Positions 26,876 through 36,496 of a stretch of DNA of 64,000 bases are shown here, one piece after another. The notes below the pieces were generated by a model, which saw nothing but the letters and a program-made list of their open reading frames with translations, made no database searches and was not told where the DNA came from. This DNA comes from Shewanella halifaxensis HAW-EB4 (GTDB taxonomy: Bacteria > Pseudomonadota > Gammaproteobacteria > Enterobacterales > Shewanellaceae). The stretch covers positions 2,914,001 to 2,978,000 of the forward strand of contig NC_010334.1 of the NCBI RefSeq assembly GCF_000019185.1. Reading direction: 5' to 3'. The position numbers and the translations under genes are program-made. Within the stretch, counting starts at the first letter, position 1. The number at the start of each line of letters is the position of its first letter.

Positions 26876-27721
26876 ATGGGCTCCGTCACCACGAACAAAC
26901 ATGCTAACGGCTTAGAGTATGTCGAAGTGAACACCGATTTGTGCAAAGCCAGAATTTTTATGCAAGGCGCACAAATTGATTACTTCGAACCCGTCGGTAA
27001 AAAACCACTATTATGGGTCTCCAGCGCCGATGATTATCAGCCCGGCAGCGGGATCCGTGGTGGTATTCCAGTGTGCTGGCCTTGGTTTGGAATGAATGAT
27101 AACCCTGATTTCCCTCAACACGGCTTCGCACGCACACGAGTTTGGTCTCTCGAGTCAGTAAAGATGCGCGAGCAACAGGTGGATCTCAAGTTCACGCTTA
27201 AACTGAGTGATGAAGACAGGCAATATTGGCCCCATGATACCGAAGTAGAATTGCTATTTACCTTAAGTGACACACTCTCTGTAAGCCTTAAGAATACTAA
27301 CCATGGTGATTATGATGTCAGCTTAACTCAGGCGCTGCATACCTATTTCCCCATCAGCAACATTCACCAACTAAAGGCGACGGGGTTTAGCGGGGCTAAA
27401 TATATTGAATTTGGTAAAGGCCCCCACCCTCAAGAAGATGATAGCGTCAGCTTTACCCGTGAAACGGATCGTGTCTATACCGACTTAAGCGAATGCCAAG
27501 CGCTGCATACGCCAGATGGCATCATCGAAGTGCGCCGAGAAAACAGCAAAAGTGCTGTGCTTTGGAACCCATGGGTTGAGAAATCTGAACGCTTATCGCG
27601 CTTTAATAGCGATGACTATCTCACTATGGTCTGCTTGGAAGCGGCCAATGTATTAGAAGATAAGATCACCTTGGCACCTAACGAGAGTCACACACTCACG
27701 ACCCATATTGGCTGGAAATAA
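26876..27721 (+). CDS. yeaD: D-hexose-6-phosphate mutarotase
   Basis: Start chosen at the ATG at 26876 (MGSVTTNKHAN), preceded by AAAGGA at a normal distance; the ATG at 26858 covers that site and has none of its own. The 281-residue protein has the galactose-mutarotase-like beta fold of YeaD, with SGIRGGIPVCWPWFG, HGFART (active-site His and Arg), LTQALHTYF and a VLWNPW motif. YeaD interconverts alpha- and beta-glucose-6-phosphate. It is a single gene followed by its own terminator. Confidence 0.9.
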   Translation: MGSVTTNKHANGLEYVEVNTDLCKARIFMQGAQIDYFEPVGKKPLLWVSSADDYQPGSGIRGGIPVCWPWFGMNDNPDFPQHGFARTRVWSLESVKMREQQVDLKFTLKLSDEDRQYWPHDTEVELLFTLSDTLSVSLKNTNHGDYDVSLTQALHTYFPISNIHQLKATGFSGAKYIEFGKGPHPQEDDSVSFTRETDRVYTDLSECQALHTPDGIIEVRRENSKSAVLWNPWVEKSERLSRFNSDDYLTMVCLEAANVLEDKITLAPNESHTLTTHIGWK

Positions 27722-27732
27722 TAACGTGATAG

Positions 27733-27760
27733 AAGGTAAGCCTAACGTTAGGCTCACCTT
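27733..27760. terminator. Palindrome after yeaD
   Basis: AAGGTAAGCCTAA (27733-27745) faces TTAGGCTCACCTT (27748-27760) with one mismatch. It forms a tight hairpin 12 bases past the yeaD stop. Confidence 0.75.
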
Positions 27761-27887
27761 CTCACTTAAGTTCGGCTGCAGTGAAAATCTAATAAGATCA
27801 TCGCTGCAGTCGAATTAAACGAATACCCACGTGAAGCTTTTAATCGACACTCTCGCTGTGAAGCTTTAAAAAACCTCACCCGAAATA

Positions 27888-28253
27888 CTAATCACATACA
27901 TCACACCTAGCATCCACACCGATATCAAACTGTGCGCTCGCTTCATGTACCCCGTATTGGAATACTTCATCCTGCTCATGATGATTGCAGTTATGATTTC
28001 TCACTGTGGTAATCGAAAATACAAAGATGATAAAAAATAATAGATTACCAAAAAGCAGATAGGGAAGATTTCCAGACGTTCTGACACCAATAACAATGCA
28101 ACCAAGCACATTAATCCCCAGCAACAAAAACATACTGTTTAATACAATGCTGGAACTTTCGATAATATGAAAGTAATGAAAAATAACCATTAGCACTAGA
28201 GAGCAAATGCATAATGCGGGAATGAAAACCAACAACCAACCCAAGTTTTTCAA
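27888..28253 (-). CDS. Small membrane protein with a Cys/His-rich tail, unknown
   Basis: A 121-residue protein starting at TTG with GAGG six bases upstream. Three hydrophobic segments (about residues 5-27, 37-57, 65-84) are followed by a hydrophilic tail rich in His and Cys (NHNCNHHEQDE, ending ARCDVCD), which could bind a metal. No family is recognised and no partner is adjacent. Confidence 0.5.
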   Translation of the reverse strand: MKNLGWLLVFIPALCICSLVLMVIFHYFHIIESSSIVLNSMFLLLGINVLGCIVIGVRTSGNLPYLLFGNLLFFIIFVFSITTVRNHNCNHHEQDEVFQYGVHEASAQFDIGVDARCDVCD

Positions 28254-28630
28254 TCTAAACCTCTTCTTGTTAAACGGATCTATTAACTGATGTCAGCATT
28301 CGCTAAATAGTACTTCAGTAAAATGAATCGCTGACCCTTACGAATACCAAGACTCGCCACCTGTTGAGCAGTTAAGTAACAGATGGTTCAATTTGTATCA
28401 GATGGAATGGCTAACAACGAAAAAATATTTGAACTCAGTCACAACTCTTTGGTTTATTTAACCTTAACTAAAGCGAGTAACTGCCCTTCAGGCATTCATA
28501 GTCTTTAGCTTTATTGACAAGCAACTAAGTATCGTTCAGCTATTCAGCACTTTGGTTAAGATGTTAGAATCCTCTGACTATACTGAAAGCGAGAAGCAAA
28601 CCGCTCCTTTAGCCAACGACAGACGGAACC
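28254..28630. other. Non-coding stretch upstream of ydbH
   Basis: No clear gene is seen. A 67-codon frame at 28552-28755 overlaps the ydbH start in another phase and is not supported. The ydbH promoter should lie here. Confidence 0.4.
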
Positions 28631-31600
28631 TTGCTAGTGCAACAGGCAGTATCGAAAAATTGGAAACAAAAAGCCGCGCGCTTTACATTATTCTCACTCG
28701 TCACTTTAATCACACTTGTGACTCTCACTGGTGGGGTTGCTCTTTGGTATTATGAGCGCATCACGATGGATCTCGCCAACCAGTTTCTAGCGCCCTATAA
28801 CACAAAAATCCACCAACTTAGCTTTAAACCCATCAGTTTAAGGCAATGGCATATATCGAGCACTGAATTAACCGTGGATGAAACAGAAGTTCAGATATCT
28901 GACATTGATATCTTACTCGATGAAAAAACACAGCTTTGGGCCTTTAAAGTCAGCGATCTTGCCGCTCTTTCCGTCGCTAAGGTTGATGTAAAGCTCGCAC
29001 TAAGCGCATTAACCGCATCGCCCGAAGATAGCGGTGAAACGGGGCCCACCATAGCGCTTAACTTTGATGCATTTCCCGATATTGATCTCAAGCAGACGCA
29101 CATCTCTATTAAAGGTGCCGATAGTTCTGCGCCAAGTCTTGAGCTAAATGGTCTGAGTTTAAGCAAGCACGGAGAGTTAAAAAGCCAAATCGATGTCAAC
29201 CACAAGCCTCTGCTCTCTCTATCGGCAAAACTGACACCGAAACGATGGAGTGCAACCACTAGTGTTGATCTAACCCTGCTGCAATCCTTTAGTCGTCAAT
29301 TAGCTGCGACCGAAAAAGCATTGCACGCCAAGCAGACTCAAATATCTTTGTCATCACAGAGTGAAGCTCAAGCAACAAGTCAGAAGAAAATCCATTCCCA
29401 AAACGAAAGTCTATTGGCACCGCTATACCGACTCACTCAAGCGATAGATGACAGGCATATTAGCATCGAGGCCAAGCTGGACTCACAGTTTACGCTTAAT
29501 TTAAAAAACGCGCAGCTCAGCTCCAAGCACAGTTTGTTAGGAACCAGAGTCACCTTTAACGATTTCGCCAAGCAAACACTGCAGCCCATCAACCTTGGCT
29601 TGGGCCAAAAAGCACAAAAGGAACAAGAGCAGTTAGGCCGGCTAAATTTTGAGTTCGGCGGCCATATAGCCAGCCTCGAATTAACGGTTATGCCGTTTAA
29701 GCTGGTACTCGCCTTAGAGAATAGCTTAGCCGCATCTGACATCTTGGACAGTAGCCAAAAAAGCGATGAGCAGCTTCGTCGCATACTGCAACGACTCAAT
29801 GATAAGCCGTTCGAGCAAGCGCTGTTTAATCTATACAAGCAGTTAAGCCCCAATGCTATAGCCGAAGAAAATGCCAAAGCTAAGAAAACAGGGCAAGCCA
29901 AGCAGAAACGCCCTAGCCTGATGCTCAGTCTTGATGATGGATTAAGCTACCAGATCGAACAACAAAATCTATCAGTGCCAAAACTCGCGCTATTTTTAGA
30001 AGACAGTAAGCTCGATGCCGAGCTGTTAGTTTCATCTTTAAACTACCAACCCCTTGAAAGCCAAACTGCATCGACGCCCACGGAGCCAAGCTCTACGACA
30101 ATCTCTACTACAAATGATTATAAACTCAGCGCAAACTGGCAACTTAAGGCATCGCATGAGCAATCTCTTAGCCTCAATAAGTTATGGCCCAAGCTAAGTG
30201 AACTAGCTTACCAGATTGAGATAGGCGAGGCCTCGTTGGGTATGCAGGGCGGATTAACGGCAACTCAGGCTAAACAGCTGTCCCACTACCGCATCACAAT
30301 CGCTAGCGGAGCCTCCCAAACGAGCAAGGCAATAACGCTAAGCAATTCAGCGAAAGTGGCTGATAACAAGACTTCACCTTCACAGCTTAATACTCATATT
30401 GGCCAGACACAGCTGACCCTAAACTCGCCTTTTGAATACAATTACAGTCAGAGTCAAAACCAGAGTCAAAACCAACTAACCATCCCAGCGCTTCGCTATC
30501 GAGTCACAGACTTAACAGGTGACTTACAACTCAACAATGCACTTGAGGAGCACTATAAGCTGCAGCTAGATGGTATTGACTTCGCGTTACAGCAAGCCAT
30601 CCCCCTGATGTTTAAATCTCGCAAGGCTCATGCTGCTCATGTTAAAGATGACTCATCGTTTGTCTCTCAGCTTCTGAGTCACAAACTAAGTAATCAAATC
30701 GACTTAACGCTAACTCAACTCAGCCTAGACAAGTCAGGCTATAATCGCGCGCTCCATATACAAAGCAGTAAAGCCAACAAACACAAAAGACGTCAGATTA
30801 AACAAAAGCTCGCTCAGTTCGATACGATTGAACTAACCCAAACGCTAACCCTTAATCACCACCGGTTAGACAGTGATGAAAGCTGGCAAATTAATGATCT
30901 TTACCTCACTAGCCAGCATCAGTTTACCCCCAATTTAAGCGATTTAAGCCGTTTTAACTTAAGCGGAGACTGGCAATTTAGCAGCGAATTCGCACCAATT
31001 TTGGCATTTTTAAGCCAAACCGACAGCTTACCCAATTCGCTCGATATTCAAGGCAATGCCAAGCTTGCCATGCATTACCAGCTTACTAGAAATCAACAGC
31101 TTGGCTTTAATCTAACCCTAGACCCACAGGTGAGTAATATTCAAGGTAGCCTTAATAACCTGCCCTTCGAAGGCGGAAATATAGATACCCAATGTCAATT
31201 TAATTGGCAACAAGATAGCGCCAATAAACGCGCCAGTGCATTTAACTGCGATAATATAAAGCTCTCTCTGCAAGCGTTTAATCCTGGTGTACTGATCACC
31301 GATGTCAACGCCGAAGCCGCGGTTTCATTCGCCACGGAATCAAACATCACCGAACCGGCAGATCCTGTAGAAAGCCAAGACAAGGCTAAAAACTTAGCCT
31401 TAGCGCAGCAACTTCTAGGGGTCAAACAAGCGTCGGTAGGCCTTACAGCGCGAGGGAACTTATTAAGCGGGCAGCTACTGATCCCAAAGTTTCAGTTGAA
31501 CTTAAGAAAGCCCTCTTCAGCTTACTTTGTATTACAACACATCAGTCTTAAGCAGCTGCTGGCAATCCATCCTCAAGTCGGGATCTACGCCGATGGCATC

Positions 31601-31975
31601 TTCGATGGCGTACTGCCCGTTAGCATCGAAAAGGGCAAAGCCAGTATTAGCGGTGGTAGACTCGCAGCTCGCGCCCCCGGCGGCATAATTGCCATAGGTA
31701 ATAATCCCGCCGTAGAACAGATGCGACAAAGCCAACCTTACCTCGAGTTCGCTTTCTCCGCCCTAGAACACCTAAACTATTCTGAGCTTTCGAGCAGCTT
31801 CGACATGAACGCCCTAGGCGATGCCAAGCTTAAGGTGAATATAAAAGGACGCAGTCAAGGTATTGAACGACCGATCCACTTCAACTACTCTCAAGAGGAG
31901 AACATGATACAGTTGCTCAGAAGTTTACAGATCGGCGATAATTTGCAGGAGCAGATTGAACGTGCAGTTAAATAA
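28631..31975 (+). CDS. ydbH: YdbH-like AsmA-family intermembrane phospholipid transport protein
   Basis: A 1114-residue protein with one N-terminal membrane anchor (about residues 19-43) and a long periplasmic, beta-rich region. The C-terminus has the YdbH-type block SGGRLAARAPGGIIAIG, then DMNALGDAKLKVNIKGRSQG. The identification rests mostly on the two genes downstream, which are clear ynbE and ydbL homologues in the same order as in E. coli. In E. coli, YdbH acts with TamB and YhdP in moving phospholipids to the outer membrane, bridging the periplasm with the lipoprotein YnbE. Length exceeds E. coli YdbH (about 880 residues). The start is a TTG at 28631 or a GTG at 28637, neither strongly supported. 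Confidence 0.85.
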   Translation: MLVQQAVSKNWKQKAARFTLFSLVTLITLVTLTGGVALWYYERITMDLANQFLAPYNTKIHQLSFKPISLRQWHISSTELTVDETEVQISDIDILLDEKTQLWAFKVSDLAALSVAKVDVKLALSALTASPEDSGETGPTIALNFDAFPDIDLKQTHISIKGADSSAPSLELNGLSLSKHGELKSQIDVNHKPLLSLSAKLTPKRWSATTSVDLTLLQSFSRQLAATEKALHAKQTQISLSSQSEAQATSQKKIHSQNESLLAPLYRLTQAIDDRHISIEAKLDSQFTLNLKNAQLSSKHSLLGTRVTFNDFAKQTLQPINLGLGQKAQKEQEQLGRLNFEFGGHIASLELTVMPFKLVLALENSLAASDILDSSQKSDEQLRRILQRLNDKPFEQALFNLYKQLSPNAIAEENAKAKKTGQAKQKRPSLMLSLDDGLSYQIEQQNLSVPKLALFLEDSKLDAELLVSSLNYQPLESQTASTPTEPSSTTISTTNDYKLSANWQLKASHEQSLSLNKLWPKLSELAYQIEIGEASLGMQGGLTATQAKQLSHYRITIASGASQTSKAITLSNSAKVADNKTSPSQLNTHIGQTQLTLNSPFEYNYSQSQNQSQNQLTIPALRYRVTDLTGDLQLNNALEEHYKLQLDGIDFALQQAIPLMFKSRKAHAAHVKDDSSFVSQLLSHKLSNQIDLTLTQLSLDKSGYNRALHIQSSKANKHKRRQIKQKLAQFDTIELTQTLTLNHHRLDSDESWQINDLYLTSQHQFTPNLSDLSRFNLSGDWQFSSEFAPILAFLSQTDSLPNSLDIQGNAKLAMHYQLTRNQQLGFNLTLDPQVSNIQGSLNNLPFEGGNIDTQCQFNWQQDSANKRASAFNCDNIKLSLQAFNPGVLITDVNAEAAVSFATESNITEPADPVESQDKAKNLALAQQLLGVKQASVGLTARGNLLSGQLLIPKFQLNLRKPSSAYFVLQHISLKQLLAIHPQVGIYADGIFDGVLPVSIEKGKASISGGRLAARAPGGIIAIGNNPAVEQMRQSQPYLEFAFSALEHLNYSELSSSFDMNALGDAKLKVNIKGRSQGIERPIHFNYSQEENMIQLLRSLQIGDNLQEQIERAVK

Positions 31976-32077
31976 TCATAAAGGCTGTCAAAGAGTTATG
32001 ATTGATTCTCTGTATTTTCAGATAATACCGATTTAGACCTCAAACCAGCCCAACCCGATAAGGAAAAGGATAAGCCA

Positions 32078-32278
32078 ATGAAAACATTGCATAATCCGAA
32101 AATATTATTAAGCGTGATGCTCGCGCTATATGCATTAGTTGGTTGTAGCCCAACGGTTAAGATTGAGCCACCAGATAAACCTATTGTGATTAATCTCAAC
32201 GTGAAGATTGAGCATGAAATTAAGATCAAAGTCGATAAAGAGTTAGATCAACTCTTAGCCAACGACGAACTATTTTAA
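32078..32278 (+). CDS. ynbE: YnbE-like outer-membrane lipoprotein
   Basis: A 66-residue lipoprotein with lipobox LVGC (mature Cys at about residue 23). The mature part contains VINLNVKIEHEIKIKVDKEL, matching E. coli YnbE closely. YnbE stacks by beta-strand addition onto YdbH to form an intermembrane bridge. An AAGGA ribosome site precedes the ATG. It sits between ydbH and ydbL, forming one operon. Confidence 0.9.
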   Translation: MKTLHNPKILLSVMLALYALVGCSPTVKIEPPDKPIVINLNVKIEHEIKIKVDKELDQLLANDELF

Positions 32279-32302
32279 GCAAAGGAATTAAAGGAGATCA
32301 CG

Positions 32303-32623
32303 ATGAAGTCAAAATTACTTGTGCTAGTTGCAAGCCTAATACTTAGCTTTAATGCCTTTGCAATCTCACTGCAAGATGCCAAGGCTCAAGGTCTAGTTGG
32401 TGAACAGATCAATGGCTATTTAGGTGTGGTACAAAATTCTGCCGAAGCAAAAGCAGTTGCAAGCTCAGTGAATACTAAACGTAAAGCACACTATGAAAAA
32501 ATCGCTAAGCAGAACAGCATCTCTGTCAGTGATGTCGCTAAGCTAGCCGCAGAGAGAGCCATTCAAGCAACCAAGAAAGGCCACTATATCCAAAGTAAAT
32601 CAGGAAAATGGATTAAGAAATAA
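32303..32623 (+). CDS. ydbL: YdbL-like periplasmic protein (DUF1318)
   Basis: A 106-residue exported protein (signal peptide of about 20 residues, cleavage after AFA) with the DUF1318 pattern DAKAQGLVGEQINGYLG, then NTKRKAHYEKIAKQN. YdbL modulates the YdbH-YnbE complex in E. coli. The AGGAG site and 24-base gap from ynbE support co-transcription. Confidence 0.9.
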   Translation: MKSKLLVLVASLILSFNAFAISLQDAKAQGLVGEQINGYLGVVQNSAEAKAVASSVNTKRKAHYEKIAKQNSISVSDVAKLAAERAIQATKKGHYIQSKSGKWIKK

Positions 32624-32756
32624 CTTCTTTTCGCTAAGCGGTGAGCAAAAAGAGTCGTTCATCGCGGTAGCTGTGTGCCACACAGCTTATTAATCCTTAG
32701 CGTTAAGCTGGGGATTTTTTTCCAAGCTAAACCGATAGAAGATAACTAAGAGATCC

Positions 32757-33164
32757 ATGAAAAAGTATATTCTTTTTACATTAGCGTTAGCTTCAACTGC
32801 ATCGTTTGCAGATGAGATTAATTGCGACACTGCATACTCGACCATAGAGATAAACCAATGTGCAGCGATGGAGTTGGATGCCGCTAAAGCTGAGATGCAA
32901 ACTTATTTAGCGAAAAGCTATGAGCACAATAGTTACGATCCCCAACTGATTAATGCTATTAAAGTGGCTCAAAATGATTGGCAGCAATATTTAACCTCTC
33001 ACTGTGATTCGGTATATACCCAGTGGCGTGATGGTACCATTCGAGGTGTCATGGCGATTTCATGTAAGACAAGGCTGACAAAGCTGAGAACATATGAGAT
33101 CTGGGATAACTTTTTAACTTATGTGGATAGTACACCAGCCGTGCTACCCGAACCAAAATTTTAG
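32757..33164 (+). CDS. LprI/DUF1311-family exported protein
   Basis: A 135-residue protein with a signal peptide (about 18 residues, ASFA). The mature part has the DUF1311 pattern: an early Cys pair around NCDTAYSTIEINQC, NDWQQYLTSHCD and a late Cys in AISCKTRLTKLR. The founder LprI inhibits lysozyme, and many members are of unknown role. It follows ydbL by 133 bases and may be part of the same or a separate unit. Confidence 0.75.
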   Translation: MKKYILFTLALASTASFADEINCDTAYSTIEINQCAAMELDAAKAEMQTYLAKSYEHNSYDPQLINAIKVAQNDWQQYLTSHCDSVYTQWRDGTIRGVMAISCKTRLTKLRTYEIWDNFLTYVDSTPAVLPEPKF

Positions 33165-33196
33165 ATAGCATTAGAAAACAGATAGGTAGTTAACAG

Positions 33197-33637
33197 ATGA
33201 GCAGTCCACTTGGTGGTTTATATCTATCCTCCCTTAACCGGGATAAACAAGCCAAGTTTGACCTATCGCATCGGGTACGCGTCCAGCTTGATCTGAGCTT
33301 AATACTCAGTGATACAGTATTCAGTAATAAAGAGTTCGCAAATAATGAGCTCGGCGGTAAAGTGCTCATAGCAGAGAGTCGCCGTTTTTATGTTGGGGAA
33401 AGGCAAACATTCACATCTGAAAGGTGCTGTATCGACGTTGAAAGCGGCTTTGTAGACTCAGGCTTAACAACGACTCCCTCTAACCTGCTTAAGCTTAAGT
33501 GTCTGGTTAATTGTCAGCTAAATGATATTGAGTTTAACGGTCTACAAGAGGCTAACCTATCTCCCAATGAACCCGTCTCCAGCTTAGTCAACGGCAATGA
33601 GCAACTCAAAATCACCTTGGGTGCCAAGCCTGTTTAA
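33197..33637 (+). CDS. Hypothetical soluble protein
   Basis: A 146-residue frame without signal or membrane segment. It has two adjacent cysteines (SERCCIDVE) and a later CLVNCQ pair, and a generally beta-rich composition. No family is recognised. The gap to the LprI-like gene is 32 bases, so it may be co-transcribed. Confidence 0.55.
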   Translation: MSSPLGGLYLSSLNRDKQAKFDLSHRVRVQLDLSLILSDTVFSNKEFANNELGGKVLIAESRRFYVGERQTFTSERCCIDVESGFVDSGLTTTPSNLLKLKCLVNCQLNDIEFNGLQEANLSPNEPVSSLVNGNEQLKITLGAKPV

Positions 33638-33652
33638 CATAAAAAGTGCAGG

Positions 33653-34177
33653 TTAAATCGGCTTAAAATCTTTATCTAACATGGACTCCAACAACAAATC
33701 CCCCTGCTCATTAACCCTAAACTGACCATACTTTGCCACTTCAAAGTGGCTCGCTTGTCCCTCTTCGAAAAAGTAAGCGTTGCTGGCAAACTTAATTTGA
33801 TTGTGGCGTATTCGATATTGAATATGGATGATTTCATCTTCTTCATTTGGGGCGATTTCTTCTAATTCATTTTCTTTCTGGTCGTAACCAACAGACACCA
33901 ACGAGGCCACTTGGTTGTTATCAAGCTTTACTTGCAATAAACCATCACCGGCGTCCATCTTAACTAACGGTCTCAGCTCAGCAGCAATAGCATAATTCAG
34001 TGCCATATAATCGCCCTGTATTAACGAGCGAGGATCCACTGGCGCAAGCGCTAAGCGCACCACTTTGCCATGAGCTAAATGCTGCTCTTTTTGATAGATA
34101 TCCCAATTAACCAAGGTCAATATGGCAAAAATGGTCGCTATCAGAATATAAACTGAGATGGGTAACTTAACCTTCAT
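33653..34177 (-). CDS. GDYXXLXY-domain membrane-anchored protein
   Basis: Start chosen at the ATG at 34177 (MKVKLPISVYIL) with GGGGAG upstream, overlapping the previous gene's end. One N-terminal membrane segment (about residues 6-24) is followed by a soluble domain carrying the family signature GDYMALNY. This family regularly follows DUF2157 and DUF4401 genes, as here, so the three products probably act together in the membrane. The function is unknown. Confidence 0.8.
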   Translation of the reverse strand: MKVKLPISVYILIATIFAILTLVNWDIYQKEQHLAHGKVVRLALAPVDPRSLIQGDYMALNYAIAAELRPLVKMDAGDGLLQVKLDNNQVASLVSVGYDQKENELEEIAPNEEDEIIHIQYRIRHNQIKFASNAYFFEEGQASHFEVAKYGQFRVNEQGDLLLESMLDKDFKPI

Positions 34178-35324
34178 GCTGCTCTCCCCCATGCTTATCC
34201 AGCTTAGGTAAAAGCCAAGTTAATAGTAACTTAGCTAAGATCAGTAATGCGCCTAATGAGATCAACCAGAGTGACTTTTCCAGTAGGGGTAACTGCAAAC
34301 TGTAGTAGTACCATCCAATAAAACTCAATAATCCTGTAAGGCCTATGAAGAAAACGGCTCTTTCTCTGACGTAAAAGCCCAACATTATCACCAACACTGC
34401 TGCCGATAGACCCGTCATAGGGATAGCAAGCCCTGCCAGCAGCAGAATTGCTAGTGCGCTTATCTGCGCCTGCTTACTGCTCAGGCTTAAGGGTAATGAC
34501 CGTAAAATCTGCACCAGCAATATGACTAAGACAATTAGCGTTGTAACTACTGATAACACATTGGTCCATGTAGCCAATATGGGAAGGTTATCTCCAGTGA
34601 TTAATACAGATTGGCTGGCTGTTGAATGATTCGCTAAGAGTGGTAACTGAATGAGTATCACCCACAAGGCGAGCATATGGCCAAGGGCACTCAAACGGGC
34701 AAGATGTCTGCCGCTTTTACCGTGGTTCAACCAGACAATGGCAAACAGTAACATGATGAGCGTTGGCATAAGCTCAAGTAGACTTAGCTCATAACCAGCA
34801 CCGACCAGACAGGCTATCATGGCAAAGCTCATCACATATTGGTGGCTAGCGTGCCCTATCCAAAACCAATTGAGCAGTAAAATACCCCCAAAGGTTAAAT
34901 ACCATGCGAGTCCAATATTCTCGCCTAAGCTGTCGGCGAACCAGCCTGTCATGCCATAGCCAAGCGACAGCAGTCCACATAGGCTTAAGGCGAGTGCCAT
35001 CTGATTAACAAACAACGACTTAGCAGCCCTGAGGCGATAGAGCAAAATGCCAAAGCCGCTGTAAAATATCCCCACAATAGTCGCGAAGCCAGTGTCTAAA
35101 TCATCGAAGAAGAGGTTAAAAAAGCTGATGCTAAAGGCAAGAATGAACAGTGAAGCCACCCAAGCGGCAAATGTTTGCATCAATTTTATATACCAAGGGC
35201 TTGGCTGAACGGTCTCAGGCATATTATCTTGACGGGTCAAATTCTGCGTTACGAATTCAGACCAAAGTTTTGCTTCACCTGCATCCAGACTCCCGCCACG
35301 ATTAGAAAAGAGTTTATGCAACAT
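34167..35324 (-). CDS. DUF4401-domain membrane protein
   Basis: Start chosen at the ATG at 35324 (MLHKLFSNRGG) with an AGGGGG site; a longer frame adds 24 residues with no site. The 385-residue product has about ten membrane segments after a short soluble N-terminus. It overlaps both neighbours (DUF2157 upstream by 11 bases, GDYXXLXY downstream by 11), so the three are coupled. Confidence 0.8.
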   Translation of the reverse strand: MLHKLFSNRGGSLDAGEAKLWSEFVTQNLTRQDNMPETVQPSPWYIKLMQTFAAWVASLFILAFSISFFNLFFDDLDTGFATIVGIFYSGFGILLYRLRAAKSLFVNQMALALSLCGLLSLGYGMTGWFADSLGENIGLAWYLTFGGILLLNWFWIGHASHQYVMSFAMIACLVGAGYELSLLELMPTLIMLLFAIVWLNHGKSGRHLARLSALGHMLALWVILIQLPLLANHSTASQSVLITGDNLPILATWTNVLSVVTTLIVLVILLVQILRSLPLSLSSKQAQISALAILLLAGLAIPMTGLSAAVLVIMLGFYVRERAVFFIGLTGLLSFIGWYYYSLQLPLLEKSLWLISLGALLILAKLLLTWLLPKLDKHGGEQHEG

Positions 35325-36378
35325 CGTGCCCCCTATCCAGTTGAAAAGCTTGCTGACGCTGCTTAAGCCATAAAGAGAGCAAGCTCGTTGAGCCAATAAT
35401 GGTTAACCCTAATACTAACAACATCCCCACGGGATCTTGCCCCTCAAGCACTAGGCGCAATAATAGGCTATTGGTGACAGCGACGAGGCTAAATCCGCCA
35501 ATGGCGAGGACAAAGATCTGTTTAAGTATCAGGTTATATAGCAAGGCCCCGGCTGTAATGAATCCCAAATACCCCCCCAGCCAAACGAGTGCGTCTCCAT
35601 CAAAAATCGCTTCTATCACCAATAGGGTTATACAGAAAACGGCAATAGTGATGGTGATATGTTGCAATAGAGGGGCTGCGAATCTTTGGGGGCGATAAGA
35701 CGGTATATAGGCCAATGCGCCAAGCTTACCACTGAGTAACAAAAAGCTAAAATGCAGTAATAGATTGAGTAAAAATAACGCTTCTAACGCCAAATCAAAC
35801 AGAAACAAACGACCAAATAAACCGGGAAAGGTTTGATAATAGAGCACGACAGCGAGGTTAACGAGTAAGCCCAATAACAACCACAGCAGCTCAGAGCCAG
35901 CCACCAAGGCAATAGGAACAATAAACAACGCCCAGAGTGCGAACAACTGCCAAGGATCCGCTCCCGTTTGGTAGGTCTGCCCGAGCAAGGCCAGCAAGCT
36001 GCCAATGATTACCGAGGTCGCGAACAACACCGCGTTTGCTGAGGTATAGCCAAATCCGAGCGGATCGCCGCGTTTAATTGCCCACATACGTAAAACAAGA
36101 TATAAAGCCAGTGCCAATACAAGGGCTGACTCGACCAATGCAAATCGTGCCACCGAACTCATGCTTTGCCAATTAGCGGCAATAAAGAAGATAAGCCCCG
36201 AGCCTAACAGAAGCGCAGCTCCCCAGGTGAGCAACAGTTCATTTAGAGTGCGCCATTGCGTGCTATCAGGTTCATTTTCGGTAGCAACACTGACAAGAGA
36301 CAGGGCTTGTGACAGTGACTTTTCAGGTATTGCCCCCTGTTGAAACCAACGCCAAACCACAGATTTTAAGTCATTCAC
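35314..36378 (-). CDS. DUF2157-domain membrane protein
   Basis: Start chosen at the GTG at 36376-36378 (VNDLKSVVWRW), with AAGGA eight bases before it; the longer frame from 36453 lacks a site. A soluble N-terminal region of about 55 residues precedes eight to ten membrane segments, the first being LLLTWGAALLLGSGLIFF. It is the first gene of the DUF2157-DUF4401-GDYXXLXY set. No function is known for the family. Confidence 0.8.
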   Translation of the reverse strand: MNDLKSVVWRWFQQGAIPEKSLSQALSLVSVATENEPDSTQWRTLNELLLTWGAALLLGSGLIFFIAANWQSMSSVARFALVESALVLALALYLVLRMWAIKRGDPLGFGYTSANAVLFATSVIIGSLLALLGQTYQTGADPWQLFALWALFIVPIALVAGSELLWLLLGLLVNLAVVLYYQTFPGLFGRLFLFDLALEALFLLNLLLHFSFLLLSGKLGALAYIPSYRPQRFAAPLLQHITITIAVFCITLLVIEAIFDGDALVWLGGYLGFITAGALLYNLILKQIFVLAIGGFSLVAVTNSLLLRLVLEGQDPVGMLLVLGLTIIGSTSLLSLWLKQRQQAFQLDRGHDVA

Positions 36379-36496
36379 TAGCGTGTTCCTTACATGTCGA
36401 TATTGACGTCTATGCCAGACAATTATAATCGAGAGCCAATAAAAAAGGTGCACAATGGCACCCTTATGTGATTTAACTCATTATCGCAACAAACGC

